Shown here: piece after piece, positions 30,134-39,780 of the stretch
Layout of the letters: each line of letters starts with the position of its first letter
Position numbering within the stretch: the first letter of the stretch is position 1
Assembly: GCA_036488815.1 (NCBI GenBank)
Contig: DASXGX010000095.1
Location: 69,491 to 133,490, forward strand
Length of the DNA: 64,000 nt
Direction: 5' to 3'
DNA from: Roseiarcus sp036488815
GTDB taxonomy: Bacteria > Pseudomonadota > Alphaproteobacteria > Rhizobiales > Beijerinckiaceae
The notes under the pieces: model-generated
What the model was told of the DNA's origin: nothing
Databases searched by the model: none
What the model saw: the letters and a program-made list of their open reading frames with translations, nothing else
Program-made: the position numbers and the translations under genes

Positions 30134-31245
30134 CCGGTGCTTCCCGTTTCGACTGCAAAATGCTGCGCATCGCTGGTTTTCAGAACAAGTCCGAGCCCGG
30201 GACGCGACAGATCGGGCGCGATGGCGCCGTCGCATGGCGTAGGCGCGCCATCGAACACCATGCGCTCGATGCGGACGTGATCGTGAAACCATTCGAGGTG
30301 GCGAACTCTCGGCGCCGCGCATCCGAGACTGCAGTGGAGCGCCGGCGCGCAATGGGTGGAAAGATCCGTGTGGTGAGCCTCGCATAGCGCCGCGGCTTGC
30401 AAAAAGCCGGTTACGCCGCCGCACCGCGTCGCATCTGCCTGCTCGACGTCGACTGCGCCGGCTTCGAGCATGCGGCGGAAATAGTCGAGCGTGTAGCCGT
30501 ATTCGCCGGCGGCGATCTCCATTGCCGGCGGCGCCGCGTCGCGCACGCGCGCCAATCCCTCGAGATCGTCGGACGATACTGGCTCTTCGAACCAGCGAAC
30601 GTCCTGGCCGGCCGCGAGCCTTTCGGCCATAGCGATCGCCTGCTTGTCTCGGTAAGCGCCGTTGGCGTCCACGAACAAGGTCGCCTCGCCGATCGCTCGC
30701 TTAGCGGCGGCAACCCGCGCGGGATCGCGATCGGGGTCGGTCCCGATCTTCATCTTGACCCAGCGGCAACCATCTTTTTCCACCCAAGACGCAAGCTGTT
30801 GCGCGAGTTGGCGATCGTCATAGCTCGTGAATCCGCCGCTTCCATAGATCGGCGCGCTGTCACGGCGCCGGCCTATGAGCGACGCCATCGGCAGGTCGAG
30901 CAATATCGCCTTCAGGTCCCAAAGAGCGATGTCGACCGCGGAGATGGCGGTGGCGCAGAGCCCTTCCCGGCCGAGGTTGCGAACGGCGTGTTGCATGGCG
31001 TCGAACGCCGCGGGCGGATCCATAGCGTCGAGCCCCTTGACGGCTCGCGCGAGCACACCGCGGATCAGCGGGACGATCGACGCACCCGCGTAGGTGTATC
31101 CCATGCCTCGCTTGCCGGCGGCTTCGGCGTGAACCACGACGATCGTCGTCTTGTCCCATTTCGCCGTGCCGTCCGCCTCGGGAAAATCCGTGGGGATCGT
31201 GTAAGCCGTGACGACGAGGCTGCTGACGGTGGCTTCGGATCGCAT
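30130..31245 (-). CDS. Enolase-superfamily (mandelate racemase / muconate lactonising type) enzyme
   Basis: The 371-residue TIM-barrel enzyme abstracts a proton next to a carboxylate using Mg2+. Metal ligands are Asp193 (FVDANGAY), Glu220 (WFEEPV) and Glu248 (AAGEYGY). Acid-base residues are Lys164/Lys166 (VKMKIG) and His298 (STHCAP), the arrangement of mandelate-racemase-like sugar acid dehydratases. ATG 31245 follows CGGAGAAGGTTGCG. It is the first gene of the operon that continues with the membrane protein, subunit 3, GMC dehydrogenase, amidase and AEC carrier. Acting on an aldonate made by the dehydrogenase is a plausible role but the substrate is not known. Confidence 0.9.
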   Translation of the reverse strand: MRSEATVSSLVVTAYTIPTDFPEADGTAKWDKTTIVVVHAEAAGKRGMGYTYAGASIVPLIRGVLARAVKGLDAMDPPAAFDAMQHAVRNLGREGLCATAISAVDIALWDLKAILLDLPMASLIGRRRDSAPIYGSGGFTSYDDRQLAQQLASWVEKDGCRWVKMKIGTDPDRDPARVAAAKRAIGEATLFVDANGAYRDKQAIAMAERLAAGQDVRWFEEPVSSDDLEGLARVRDAAPPAMEIAAGEYGYTLDYFRRMLEAGAVDVEQADATRCGGVTGFLQAAALCEAHHTDLSTHCAPALHCSLGCAAPRVRHLEWFHDHVRIERMVFDGAPTPCDGAIAPDLSRPGLGLVLKTSDAQHFAVETGSTG

Positions 31246-31387
31246 CGCAACCTTCTCCGAAGCGAGCGGGACTCTTATACCGAGAACGCCGAACCGAACG
31301 CACGGTTCCGCGTGGCTAATCCGTGCATGGAGTCATAAGGGCGCGAATGCGCCGAAACGCGTTCGCGCCTGTCGCTTCACCCTCCCG

Positions 31388-32983
31388 TCAGTGCGCGCCG
31401 GCTCCGGCTGAGCCTTGTGGCTTTCGCGCGAACAGCAGGGCGAGGGCGGCGATTGCGAGCAGCACGCCGATGACGACGAAGGTGTCGCTGAAACCCATGA
31501 TCAAGGCTTGGCGCCGCACCACATTGCCGAGATAGACGACGGCGTCGTGGGCGGCCGTGGCACGGTCCGTCTCGCCACGGGACATGAAGTAAGCGGTCAT
31601 CTGATCGAGGCGCTGGCGCACCACGTCGCGCGTCAGAGTAACCGACTGGCCGATGATGTTGGAGTGGAACTGCTCGCGCTTCGTGAGCACGGTCGCCAGC
31701 GTCGCCGTGCCGACTGCGCCGCCGAGATTGCGCAGCATGTTCGACAAGCCCGATGCCGCTCCGGCTTCGCTCGGCGCGATGCCCGCCGTGATGATGGCGG
31801 TGACGGGCGTGATGATCACAGCCTGACCGATCGCGCGCACGATATTCGGGAACAGGAACTGATCCCCGGCCGTGTCGAGCGATAGCGTGGCGTTCATGAA
31901 GCAGCTCAAGGCGAACAACGCGATGCCGACAAAGGCGATGGCGCGAGCGTCGAACCGCTTCATCAGCATCGGCGTAAGGGGGATCAGCAGCAGTTGCGGC
32001 AGGCCGGTCCAGGCGAGCACCCCGCCGATCTGCTCGGCGTTGTAACCCTGCACTTGTCCCAGATATTGCGGCAGGATGTAGACGCTTCCGTACAGCGCGA
32101 AGCCGACCAGCACATTGGAGAGAACGCCGATGCCAAAATTGCGGCGGGCCAACAGCCGCAGGTTGACGAGCGGCTTCTCCACCCTCAGTTCAATCGCAAT
32201 GAAAGCTGTGAGAAACACCGCCGCGACGATCGCGAGACGGAAGATCAGCGGCGAGGCGAACCAATCGTCCTTGTTGCCTTCTTCGAGAACGGTCTGGAAA
32301 GCGGCGAGGCCGATCGCCATCGTCACGATGCCCGCCCAGTCGCCCTCTTTGAGCAGATTGAGCCGCATCGGGCTCTTCTCGAGCGTGAAGAAAAGCGCAG
32401 CGACCATGATGGCGCTCGGCGGGGCGTTGACGAAGAAGATGGTCTGCCAACCGTAGTTCTCGGTGAGATAGCCGCCGATGGTCGGTCCGATCGCGGGAGC
32501 GAAGGTGGCGGACAGCGCAAACAAGGCGAGTCCCGTCGGCTGCTGCGGCTTCGGCAACTTCGTCAGAACGATCGTCAACGCCATCGGAATCAAGATGCCG
32601 CCGGCGAAGCCCTGAAGGCCACGCATGACGATCATCGAGCCGAGGTCGTGTGCGAAGGCGCAGCCGATGGAAAACAGGGGGAACAGAGTCGCGTTCACCA
32701 GCAAGTAGCGGCGGAACGAGAACACCCGGCTCAGGTAGTCGGTCAGCGGAATGACGATGATCTCGCCGATCAGATAGGCGGTGGAAATCCAGGCGCCGTT
32801 GTCGACGCCTGTGCCGATGCCGCCCTCGATGTCGAGCAGCGAGGCGTTGGTGATCTGAATGTTGAGGATCGCCATGAAGGCGCCGATCATGCACGCCAGA
32901 ACCGCGATCCAATCTTGCGTGCTGGCGCGAGGGGTTGCGGCCGGGATAGCGCCCGAATGGGCGATTGTCATTGCGTTGGCCAT
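31388..32983 (-). CDS. emrB: DHA2-family (EmrB-type) multidrug efflux permease
   Basis: About 531 residues with 14 predicted membrane segments, typical of the DHA2 drug:H+ antiporters. Landmarks are ACMIGAFMAILNIQITNASL in TM1, the motif-A-like DYLSRVFSFRRYLL, and motif C around ATFAPAIGPTIGGYLTENYG. ATG 32983 is preferred over 32992 because GGAGG lies 9 bases before it, while it abuts the earlier ATG. It follows the EmrA-like gene by 49 bases, and the pair works with an outer membrane channel not present here. The divergent TetR gene is the likely regulator. Confidence 0.93.
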   Translation of the reverse strand: MANAMTIAHSGAIPAATPRASTQDWIAVLACMIGAFMAILNIQITNASLLDIEGGIGTGVDNGAWISTAYLIGEIIVIPLTDYLSRVFSFRRYLLVNATLFPLFSIGCAFAHDLGSMIVMRGLQGFAGGILIPMALTIVLTKLPKPQQPTGLALFALSATFAPAIGPTIGGYLTENYGWQTIFFVNAPPSAIMVAALFFTLEKSPMRLNLLKEGDWAGIVTMAIGLAAFQTVLEEGNKDDWFASPLIFRLAIVAAVFLTAFIAIELRVEKPLVNLRLLARRNFGIGVLSNVLVGFALYGSVYILPQYLGQVQGYNAEQIGGVLAWTGLPQLLLIPLTPMLMKRFDARAIAFVGIALFALSCFMNATLSLDTAGDQFLFPNIVRAIGQAVIITPVTAIITAGIAPSEAGAASGLSNMLRNLGGAVGTATLATVLTKREQFHSNIIGQSVTLTRDVVRQRLDQMTAYFMSRGETDRATAAHDAVVYLGNVVRRQALIMGFSDTFVVIGVLLAIAALALLFARKPQGSAGAGAH

Positions 32984-33032
32984 GGAAGCCATCCTCCGAC
33001 GCGAGAATGCGTTGCGATCTTGCTTCTCGCGA

Positions 33033-34244
33033 TCAGTCCTCGGGGATCGCGGCGGCGGCCGACAAGCGGTCGACCTTCGGCTTGGTGTCGATGCTCGGCG
33101 TGACCGACATGCCGGGCCTCAAGTCGCCCGAGCCGGCGCTGTCGCGGTCCAGCAGGATCTTGACCGGAATCCGCTGCACCACCTTGGTGAAATTGCCAGT
33201 CGCGTTGTCGGGCGGGAGGAGCGCGAACGTCTGGCCGCTCGCCGGCGCAAGGCTGTCGACGTGGCCGTGATAGACGCGGCCGGGAAACATATCGACCTCG
33301 ATGTCGACCGGCTGGCCGCGATGAACGTCGGTGAGCTGCGTCTCCTTGTAATTGGCGACGACATAGGCTTCGGCGCTGGGCACGACGGACATCAACTGCG
33401 TCCCCGCCTGCACATATTGTCCAACGCGAAGCGTGCGATTGCCGACGACGCCGTCGACCGGAGACACGATGGCGGTGTAGCCGAAGTTGATCTCCGCCTG
33501 ATCGCGCACCGCCTCATTGTGGGCGAGAACCGCCTGCGCCTGGGCCAATTCCGCCTTTTGCAGCGCGAGCTGCTTGACCGCCGAATCAAAAGCCGCGCGA
33601 TCGCGGAGCACAGCCGCTCGCGAGGCCGCGATGCGAGACGCGGCTTGCTGCGCATTCTGCACGGAGCCGAAACCCGTCGACGCCAGATCGGCGTAGCGTT
33701 TGTTTTCCTGCTCGGCGAAGGTCTCGTTGGCCTGATCGACCTCGACCGTCGCATTGGCGGCGTCGATCGCCGACTGTTGCCCGTCGATCGCCGCCTGCCG
33801 GCTGGCGATCGCGGCCTGCGCGGCCGCCACGTCGGCCTCGGCCTGCTCGAGCGCCACTTTATAGTCGCGGTCGTCGATGCGGGCGAGGGTCTGGCCGGCC
33901 TTGACCGCCTGATTGTCGCCCACCAGGACCTCGGCGAGGTAGCCCGAGACTTTCGGGGCGATCGTCGTGTTGTCCGCCTGGACATAGGCGTCGTCCGTCG
34001 AGACTTCGAAGCGGCCGACGGTCCAATATTCCCAGCCGTAATGCCCCGCCGCGGCGAGCGCCGCCGCGCCCGCGGCCGCCATGAGGACGCGCTTCAGGAG
34101 GCGCTTGGCGGGAGCCGCGGTCGCGGCCGCGCTTGGCGCCGGCGCCTCAGAGGCCGGAATGGCGGCTTGCGCCAACCCCTGCCGCGCCACTTCCGCCTCG
34201 GAGATTGGACGCTCGACCGTCAGGGGGCCTGAATGGTGGGTCAT
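33033..34244 (-). CDS. emrA: EmrA/HlyD-type membrane fusion protein
   Basis: The 403-residue periplasmic adaptor has a cytoplasmic N-tail rich in Ala/Pro, one membrane helix at about 53-72 and the lipoyl half-motif STDDAYVQADNTTIAPKVSG. A long alpha-hairpin coiled coil (about 115-230, rich in Ala/Gln) is followed by the second lipoyl half (YTAIVSPVDGVVGNRTLRVG) and a beta-barrel domain. It bridges EmrB to an outer membrane channel. It is first in the emrAB operon and is read divergently from tetR across a 103-base region with a palindromic operator. Confidence 0.94.
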   Translation of the reverse strand: MTHHSGPLTVERPISEAEVARQGLAQAAIPASEAPAPSAAATAAPAKRLLKRVLMAAAGAAALAAAGHYGWEYWTVGRFEVSTDDAYVQADNTTIAPKVSGYLAEVLVGDNQAVKAGQTLARIDDRDYKVALEQAEADVAAAQAAIASRQAAIDGQQSAIDAANATVEVDQANETFAEQENKRYADLASTGFGSVQNAQQAASRIAASRAAVLRDRAAFDSAVKQLALQKAELAQAQAVLAHNEAVRDQAEINFGYTAIVSPVDGVVGNRTLRVGQYVQAGTQLMSVVPSAEAYVVANYKETQLTDVHRGQPVDIEVDMFPGRVYHGHVDSLAPASGQTFALLPPDNATGNFTKVVQRIPVKILLDRDSAGSGDLRPGMSVTPSIDTKPKVDRLSAAAAIPED

Positions 34245-34282
34245 TGTCTACACTCCAAGAAAAACGGGGCGGAATCGATTTA

Positions 34283-34317
34283 GGAAACTTGATGGTTTCC
34301 AAAATAGGCCCTATATT
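34283..34317 (+). promoter_or_regulatory. tetR promoter overlapped by a palindromic operator
   Basis: The palindrome GGAAAC-ttgatg-GTTTCC (34283-34300) sits in the intergenic region. A sigma70-like promoter, TTGATG (34289-34294), 17 bases, TATATT (34312-34317), points to tetR, and its -35 box is the centre of the palindrome. A dimeric repressor bound there would block tetR and probably the divergent emrAB promoter. Confidence 0.7.
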
Positions 34318-34347
34318 GGAGCTGTCAATAGCCGCCGAAAGAATTTC

Positions 34348-35007
34348 ATGACCGACATCGACACCCCCTGCAGCCGAGGCCGAGGAAGGCCGCAGACGCG
34401 GTCCGACGACGAAACCCGTCACTTGATCGCGCAAGCCGCGGTCCAAGAGTTTCTCACGCACGGCTACGCGGGCGCCTGCATCGACGATGTCGCCAAGGGC
34501 GCTGGGGTGTCGAAAAAGACGCTCTACCGGCTGATCCCCACCAAGGCCGATCTCTTCAGGGCGTCCGTGACGGACCGCATCGCGCGCTTCATGCAGGACG
34601 CGGACGAGGCGATGGTGGACACGGTCGATGTCGCCGACGCTCTGGAGCGATACCTTACCGAGCTAGGCAACCTGACGCTGTCGAGCGACACGATCGCGAT
34701 GTTGCGCCTCTCGATCGCAGAGGCCGACCGATTTCCGGAATTGGCGTCGAGTTTCTATTTCGACGCCGTTTCGGCGGCGAAAGGCGTGCTGGTCAAGTTC
34801 ATCGAGCGGCAATGCGCATTAGGGGTGCTCAACCTCGAGCAACCCGCCACAGCCGCGGACATGCTGCGCGGCATGATGGTGATGGAGCCTCAGCGCGCGT
34901 ACATGATGACCGGCGCGCCGCTTCCGACGCCGGACGAAATCGCCAACCGAGCGCGCCAATGCGTCCGCATCTTCTTGCGCGGCTGCATGGTTGCGACCAA
35001 GAGTTGA
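34348..35007 (+). CDS. TetR-family transcriptional repressor
   Basis: A 219-residue regulator. The N-terminal helix-turn-helix (about 25-70) reads LIAQAAVQEFLTHGYAGACI and DDVAKGAGVSKKTLYRLIPT, a clear TetR signature. The C-terminal ligand domain is of the type seen in AcrR/EmrR-like repressors. ATG 34348 is chosen because it gives the usual 20-residue lead before the HTH; the frame is open further upstream but runs through the emrA start and promoter. It is divergent from emrAB, so it very likely represses its own gene and the efflux pair through the 34283 palindrome. Confidence 0.92.
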   Translation: MTDIDTPCSRGRGRPQTRSDDETRHLIAQAAVQEFLTHGYAGACIDDVAKGAGVSKKTLYRLIPTKADLFRASVTDRIARFMQDADEAMVDTVDVADALERYLTELGNLTLSSDTIAMLRLSIAEADRFPELASSFYFDAVSAAKGVLVKFIERQCALGVLNLEQPATAADMLRGMMVMEPQRAYMMTGAPLPTPDEIANRARQCVRIFLRGCMVATKS

Positions 35008-35016
35008 AAGGCCCGC

Positions 35017-36028
35017 TTATCGCCGCGGCAAAGCGCGCACGGGGCGCCGCCTCGAGCCGCGCCGCGACAGCATCCAGACGAGGGTGACCGCGCCGAGCGC
35101 AACCGCGGCGCGGTGACGATCCGCGAAAAGCTGCCAGCTCACGGCCCGTGCCTGCTCGTCGAAGCGACCATGCGTTCCATAGTCGCCGGCGACCGGCTCG
35201 AAGAGATTCGACGGCGCGTTGGACGGCAGGAGCCGATCCGCCAATTGGCCGGAATAGCCGGCGCTCGCCAGGAATCTGTCGATCCGCCCGGGCGCGAGCC
35301 AGTTCGCGACGATCGCCTTGACCGTCGACAAGCCCACCCACAGCCGCGCCCGCCGATGCGTCGCGGCGAACACGATCGCCCGCGCGGCGACCTCCGGCTG
35401 AAAAATCGGCGGAATCGGCTGGGCGCGAAGGCCGGTCTTGGTTCAGCGCCCAATCGAATTGCGGCGTGTTCACCGCGGGAAGGTCGACCTCGCTGAGGTG
35501 GATGTCGAGCCCATCGTGAAGCAGCTCCGAACGCAACGAGTCCGTGAAGCCGCGGATGGCGAACTTGGCGCCGCAATAGGCCGACTGCAGCGGGATCGCG
35601 CGATGACCAAGGGCGGAGCCGACGTTGACGATCGCGCCGCGATTGCGCGGACGCATCCGCTTCAGCGCCGCCATGACGCCGTAGACTTGGCCGAGGTAAG
35701 TGACTTTGGTGGCGCGCTCGAACTCTTCAGGCGTCAATCGGCTGACGGGCGCGAAGACGGTCGCCATCGCGACATTCGTCCAGACGTCGATCGGCCCCAG
35801 TTCCTGTTCGATCCGGTCGGCGGCGGCCTCGACCGCCTTCGCATCGGCGACGTCAGTCGGGATTGTGAGCGCTCGCACGCCATAGCGCTCGACCTCCTCG
35901 GCCGCGGATTGCAAACGACCCGGATCGCGTGACAGCAGCCCCACGTCGTAACCCCGCTTGGCAAATTCCACTGCGGTTGCGCGGCCGATGCCAGCGCCCG
36001 CGCCCGTCACGACGGCGACCTTGGACAT
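35017..36028 (-). pseudogene. Frameshifted short-chain dehydrogenase/reductase
   Basis: The N-terminal part from ATG 36028 (after AGAGGAAC) is a good SDR: cofactor motif VTGAGAGIGRATAVEFA, NVGSALGHRAIP, and catalytic YCGAK. After FDWALNQ, near 35425-35445, the reading frame shifts. The natural continuation (AQPIPPIFQPEVAARAIVFA, then RARLWVGLSTVKAIVANWLA) is in another frame and runs to a stop at 35017. That C-terminal part is typical of a family of SDRs with an extended tail. The core catalytic fold may survive truncated, but the tail is lost or altered. It is a true frameshift or a sequencing error. It is convergent with tetR, 9 bases apart. Confidence 0.85.
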
Positions 36029-36112
36029 GTTCCTCTCCGGACCCATGCCCATCAAACCGCGCTCAGTGTAATTCGTTCCGCTGGTGAGGACCCGCGCCCT
36101 ACCCCGGTTGGC

Positions 36113-38323
36113 TCAAACGCGGCTGACGACGCTGAGACCGCCGCGCTCGACGAGCACGTCGACAACCACGCGTTCGCCCACGCGATTCAAGGCGACGTCG
36201 GCCGTCCCACCGTCCAACGCCAAGCGACGCAACACGACGTCGGTCAGAAAGGCCGGCAGGTACGATTGATCGAACATGATCGTTCGGCGGCCAGGATCGA
36301 ACTCGAGGCCAAGGCAGGATTGCAGCATCGAGAGCGGCGTCGCCGCCGCCCAAGCCTGCGGCGCGCAGGCGACGGGGTAGAAGGTCGGGCCGCGGCCTGG
36401 TTTCCGGGTGAAGCCGCAGAACAATTCGGGCAGCCGGTGAAGGTCGATGTAGGCCGAAGCAGCGAACATGCCCTCGAAGATGCGCGAGGCCTCGCGACGC
36501 AACCCATAGCGGGCGAATCCGGCCGCGATGATCGCGTTGTCGTGCGGCCATACCGATCCATTGTGGTAGCTCGCCGGATTGTATCGCTCCTCCATGCTGG
36601 CGAGGGTCCTGACGCCCCAACCGGAAAACGAGTCGCTCGACATCAGGGTCGCCGCGACCGAGGCCGCGCGTTCGGGATAGGCGATGCCGGTGAAAAGCGC
36701 GTGCCCGGCGTTCGAGCTGCGCACGCGGCATGGCTTCTTGTCGCCGTCGAGCGCGAGCACGTAGAGCCCGAGCTCCTCATCGAAGAACAGCCGGTCGAAG
36801 CGGCGCCGCAGCGTTTCGGCGCTCTCCGCCTGCTCCGCCGCGCGGCGCTTGTCGCCCAAGCGCTCGAAGATATCCGCCATGGCGACCCGCGCGCCGTAGA
36901 CATAGGCCTGAACCTCGCAGAGCGCGATCGGCCCGGAAGCGAGCGACCCATCCGCATGCGAGATGGAATCGTGGCTGTCCTTCCAACCCTGGTTGACCAA
37001 CCCTTGGGCGGTCCGGCGGCCATATTCGACGAAGCCGTCGCCGTCGCGGTCGCCGTAGTGATCGATCCAGGCCAGCGCGGCCTCGAAGTTCGCCTGTTGC
37101 GCGCGAATGAAGTCGATGTCGCCGGTCCGTTTCAGATAGGCTCCCGCAAGGCAGAGAAAGAGGGGCGTCGCATCGACGCTGCCGTAGTAGCGTCGAAATG
37201 GCACCTCTCCCAGCGCCGCCATTTCGCCGCCACGCGCCTCGTGCAAGATCTTTCCCGGCTCGGCGTCCGCCTTGTCGTTCTCCTCCGTCGCCTGATTGGC
37301 GGCGAGATAGCGCAGCACGCCGCGCGCCACGCTCGGATCAAACCAGAGCATCTCCAAAGCGGTGATCAGCGCGTCGCGCCCGAACACCGTGCTGTACCAC
37401 GGGATTCCGGCGTAAGGGTAAGGACCCGTGGGAAGGCTGGTGGTGAGCGTATGGAGGTCCGCCACGCTGCGATGAACGGTCTCGTTGAAGATGTTGTTCG
37501 AGGTCGTCAGCGCCGCCGTGCGCTGGCCCATCGCGCGTGAGGCCCGCTTCCCGTCGCGTAGCGCCACGAAGAAGGCCTCGGGGAACGGGCGCTCGCCGCC
37601 TTCCGTTCCACAACCAACCTCGACAAAGAGGGCGCGCGTCTCCTTGACCTCGAGATCGACTTCATAAGTCGCTTGCCCCGCCGTCAAGGTGGTGGGCTTC
37701 GGAGCGAACCGGAGCGTCGTTATGCGCAACCGCTCGTCGAGGCCCGTGTAGCTGAGGGTCAATCGCCCCGCCTCGATCGAAGGCTTGTGCTCCTGGCCGC
37801 GACGTTGACGCTTGCTGCCGCGCACCTCGAACAGGTCGGCGAAGTCGGCGCGGAAGGCGATCTCCAGGCGAATTCGGGCGCGCTTGTCGCCGAAATTGGT
37901 CACCGACACCCGCTCGAACAGGCTGCCGCGCCAAAGCAGTCGCGAGCGGCGAACGTGAAGAAGCCCCTGCGCAAGGGCCAAGTTCCCCGCCTCGTCGAAG
38001 AGGTCAGGGTTCGTCAGATCGCAGGTCAGCGTCGAATTGTCGTCGCTGATGGTGGAACTGAGCAGATTGAGCTCGGCGCCCTCGAGCGTAAGCTTGAAGT
38101 GCGAGAGATAGCGGGTGTCGCGATGATAGACGCCCTCCGGGCTTCCGGGCCACGCGAGCGCATCTCCGCTGTGATTGAACACCGCGAACGTGTCGTCGTG
38201 CTTGAGCGCATGCGACTGGCCATCCTGCAGCGCCGTGGTCGGCGTGCCGTGAAAATGGGATTCCTTCTCCGACGCCGCCTCGTGGGCGCGGGCCAGCGTC
38301 GCATTGTCTACGGTTTCTGTCAC
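36113..38323 (-). CDS. Amylo-alpha-1,6-glucosidase-like (glycogen debranching) enzyme
   Basis: The 736-residue protein has an N-terminal beta-rich GDE_N-like domain (about 35-235, with DDTFAVFNHSGDALAWPGSP and GVYHRDTRYLSHF) and a C-terminal (alpha/alpha)6 barrel with YAGIPWYSTVFGRDALITAL, YYGSVDATPLFLCLAG, QGWKDSHDSI and NGSVWPHDNAIIAAG. It is expected to hydrolyse alpha-1,6-linked glucose, though many members are uncharacterised. The start is GTG 38323, preceded by GGAGGAGCGAGGAC, which decides the choice. It is divergent from a GT4 glycosyltransferase, which suggests glucan turnover. Confidence 0.9.
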   Translation of the reverse strand: MTETVDNATLARAHEAASEKESHFHGTPTTALQDGQSHALKHDDTFAVFNHSGDALAWPGSPEGVYHRDTRYLSHFKLTLEGAELNLLSSTISDDNSTLTCDLTNPDLFDEAGNLALAQGLLHVRRSRLLWRGSLFERVSVTNFGDKRARIRLEIAFRADFADLFEVRGSKRQRRGQEHKPSIEAGRLTLSYTGLDERLRITTLRFAPKPTTLTAGQATYEVDLEVKETRALFVEVGCGTEGGERPFPEAFFVALRDGKRASRAMGQRTAALTTSNNIFNETVHRSVADLHTLTTSLPTGPYPYAGIPWYSTVFGRDALITALEMLWFDPSVARGVLRYLAANQATEENDKADAEPGKILHEARGGEMAALGEVPFRRYYGSVDATPLFLCLAGAYLKRTGDIDFIRAQQANFEAALAWIDHYGDRDGDGFVEYGRRTAQGLVNQGWKDSHDSISHADGSLASGPIALCEVQAYVYGARVAMADIFERLGDKRRAAEQAESAETLRRRFDRLFFDEELGLYVLALDGDKKPCRVRSSNAGHALFTGIAYPERAASVAATLMSSDSFSGWGVRTLASMEERYNPASYHNGSVWPHDNAIIAAGFARYGLRREASRIFEGMFAASAYIDLHRLPELFCGFTRKPGRGPTFYPVACAPQAWAAATPLSMLQSCLGLEFDPGRRTIMFDQSYLPAFLTDVVLRRLALDGGTADVALNRVGERVVVDVLVERGGLSVVSRV

Positions 38324-38724
38324 GTCCTCGCTCCTCCGGCGTCAAGCCATGCTGGAGAGAAACACTTTATCCTGGCATCGAGACGGGAGTCCGGGCCTCT
38401 TTGCGGACTGGAGTCGCGCGCGCCTCGTCGGCTCGCCACCGCGCGCGCTCACTCGTCCAACGTCGCGCAGAGGCGCAGTTCCGTCAGCGGTCGCAACAAG
38501 TCGCCCGCCGTCGTGCAACGCCGACGTCGGCCGTACGCTGACCCAATAGGCGCGGCTTGGAGTTTCAATTGGAACTTCCGAGCGCAACCGAACGTTCACT
38601 CGCCGTACCGAGTCGAAGCTCTCATCGCAATATGGCGTCGGTTAGGCGAGTTGAGATCAGACCTTAGGCCGATCTGCCGGAGGCCGCGATTTGAGGTTCA
38701 ACGATAAGTGAGGAGGATCGTTCA
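38324..38724. other. Divergent intergenic region
   Basis: A gap of 401 bases between the debranching enzyme and the GT4 gene. It must contain both promoters. Ribosome sites are evident at each end (GGAGGAGC near 38335 on the minus strand, GAGGAGG at 38710 on the plus strand). No other gene or repeat was recognised. Confidence 0.6.
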
Positions 38725-39780
38725 ATGAGGATCGCGCAAATCGCTCCCCTGACGGAGGCCGTGCCGCCGGCGCTTTACGGGGGAACCGAAAGGGTTGTCT
38801 CGGGACTCACCGAGGAGTTGGTCGCGATGGGCGAGGACGTCACGCTGTTCGCGACCGGCGACTCCGTCACCCGCGCCAGGCTCGAACCGATGTGGCCGCG
38901 CTCCTCGCGTCTCGACGGCACCGTGCGCGATCCCTATGGGCTGCACATGATGATGATCGAAAAGGTCTACCAGCGCGCCCATGAATTCGATCTGTTGCAT
39001 TTTCACATCGACTACTTCCCGTTTTCGCTGATGTTGCGGCAATCGACCCCGTTCGTGACGACGCTCCACGGACGGCTGGACCTGCCGGAGCATCATCCGG
39101 TCTTCGCGAGCTTCCCGACCGTGCCGCTCGTCTCGATCTCGAACGCGCAACGCCGCCCGATCCCGCGGGCGAATTGGGTCGGCACCGTCCACCATGGACT
39201 GCCGGCCGATCTTTTGCGCCCGCAGCCGATCCGGCCGTCGTATCTCGCCTTCCTGGGACGCATTTCGCCTGAGAAGGGCGTCGATCGCGCGATCGCGATT
39301 GCACGGCGCTGCGGGCTTCGGCTCAAGATCGCGGCGAAAGTGGACAAAATGGACCAAGATTATTTCGATGAGGTGGTCCGCCCGCTGCTGACGACGCCGG
39401 GCGTCGACTTCCTGGGCGAGATCAGCGACGAGGAGAAGCCCGAGTTCCTGAGCGGGGCGTTCGCCCTGCTCGCGCCGATCGATTGGCCCGAGCCGTTCGG
39501 CCTCGTGATGATCGAGGCGATGGCCTGCGGCACGCCCGTGATCGCGTTCAATCGCGGGTCAGTCCCGGAAGTGCTCGACGACGGCCTCACCGGCTTCGTC
39601 GTCGAGGACGTCACCAGCGCCGCCGCGGCGGTGCGCGACGTGGGCTCGCTGTCGCGCGCGGCAATCCGGCGCCGTTTCGAGGAGCGGTTCACCGCTCGCC
39701 GCATGGCGGAGGACTATCTCAGGCTCTATCGCCGACTGGCCGATCGCGAATCGGTGCGGCCTCGCCTCAAGACGGTTTAG
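38725..39780 (+). CDS. GT4-family glycosyltransferase
   Basis: A 351-residue GT-B enzyme. The N-terminal domain begins MRIAQIAPLTEAVPPALYGG, with GGTERVVSGL as the acceptor-side glycine loop. The C-terminal donor domain has AFLGRISPEKGVDRAIAIA and the EX7E motif in EPFGLVMIEAMACGTPVIAF. It transfers a sugar from a nucleotide donor with retention. Acceptor and donor are unknown; divergence from the debranching enzyme hints at glucan or glucoside metabolism. ATG 38725 has GAGGAGG 8 bases upstream. Confidence 0.92.
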   Translation: MRIAQIAPLTEAVPPALYGGTERVVSGLTEELVAMGEDVTLFATGDSVTRARLEPMWPRSSRLDGTVRDPYGLHMMMIEKVYQRAHEFDLLHFHIDYFPFSLMLRQSTPFVTTLHGRLDLPEHHPVFASFPTVPLVSISNAQRRPIPRANWVGTVHHGLPADLLRPQPIRPSYLAFLGRISPEKGVDRAIAIARRCGLRLKIAAKVDKMDQDYFDEVVRPLLTTPGVDFLGEISDEEKPEFLSGAFALLAPIDWPEPFGLVMIEAMACGTPVIAFNRGSVPEVLDDGLTGFVVEDVTSAAAAVRDVGSLSRAAIRRRFEERFTARRMAEDYLRLYRRLADRESVRPRLKTV

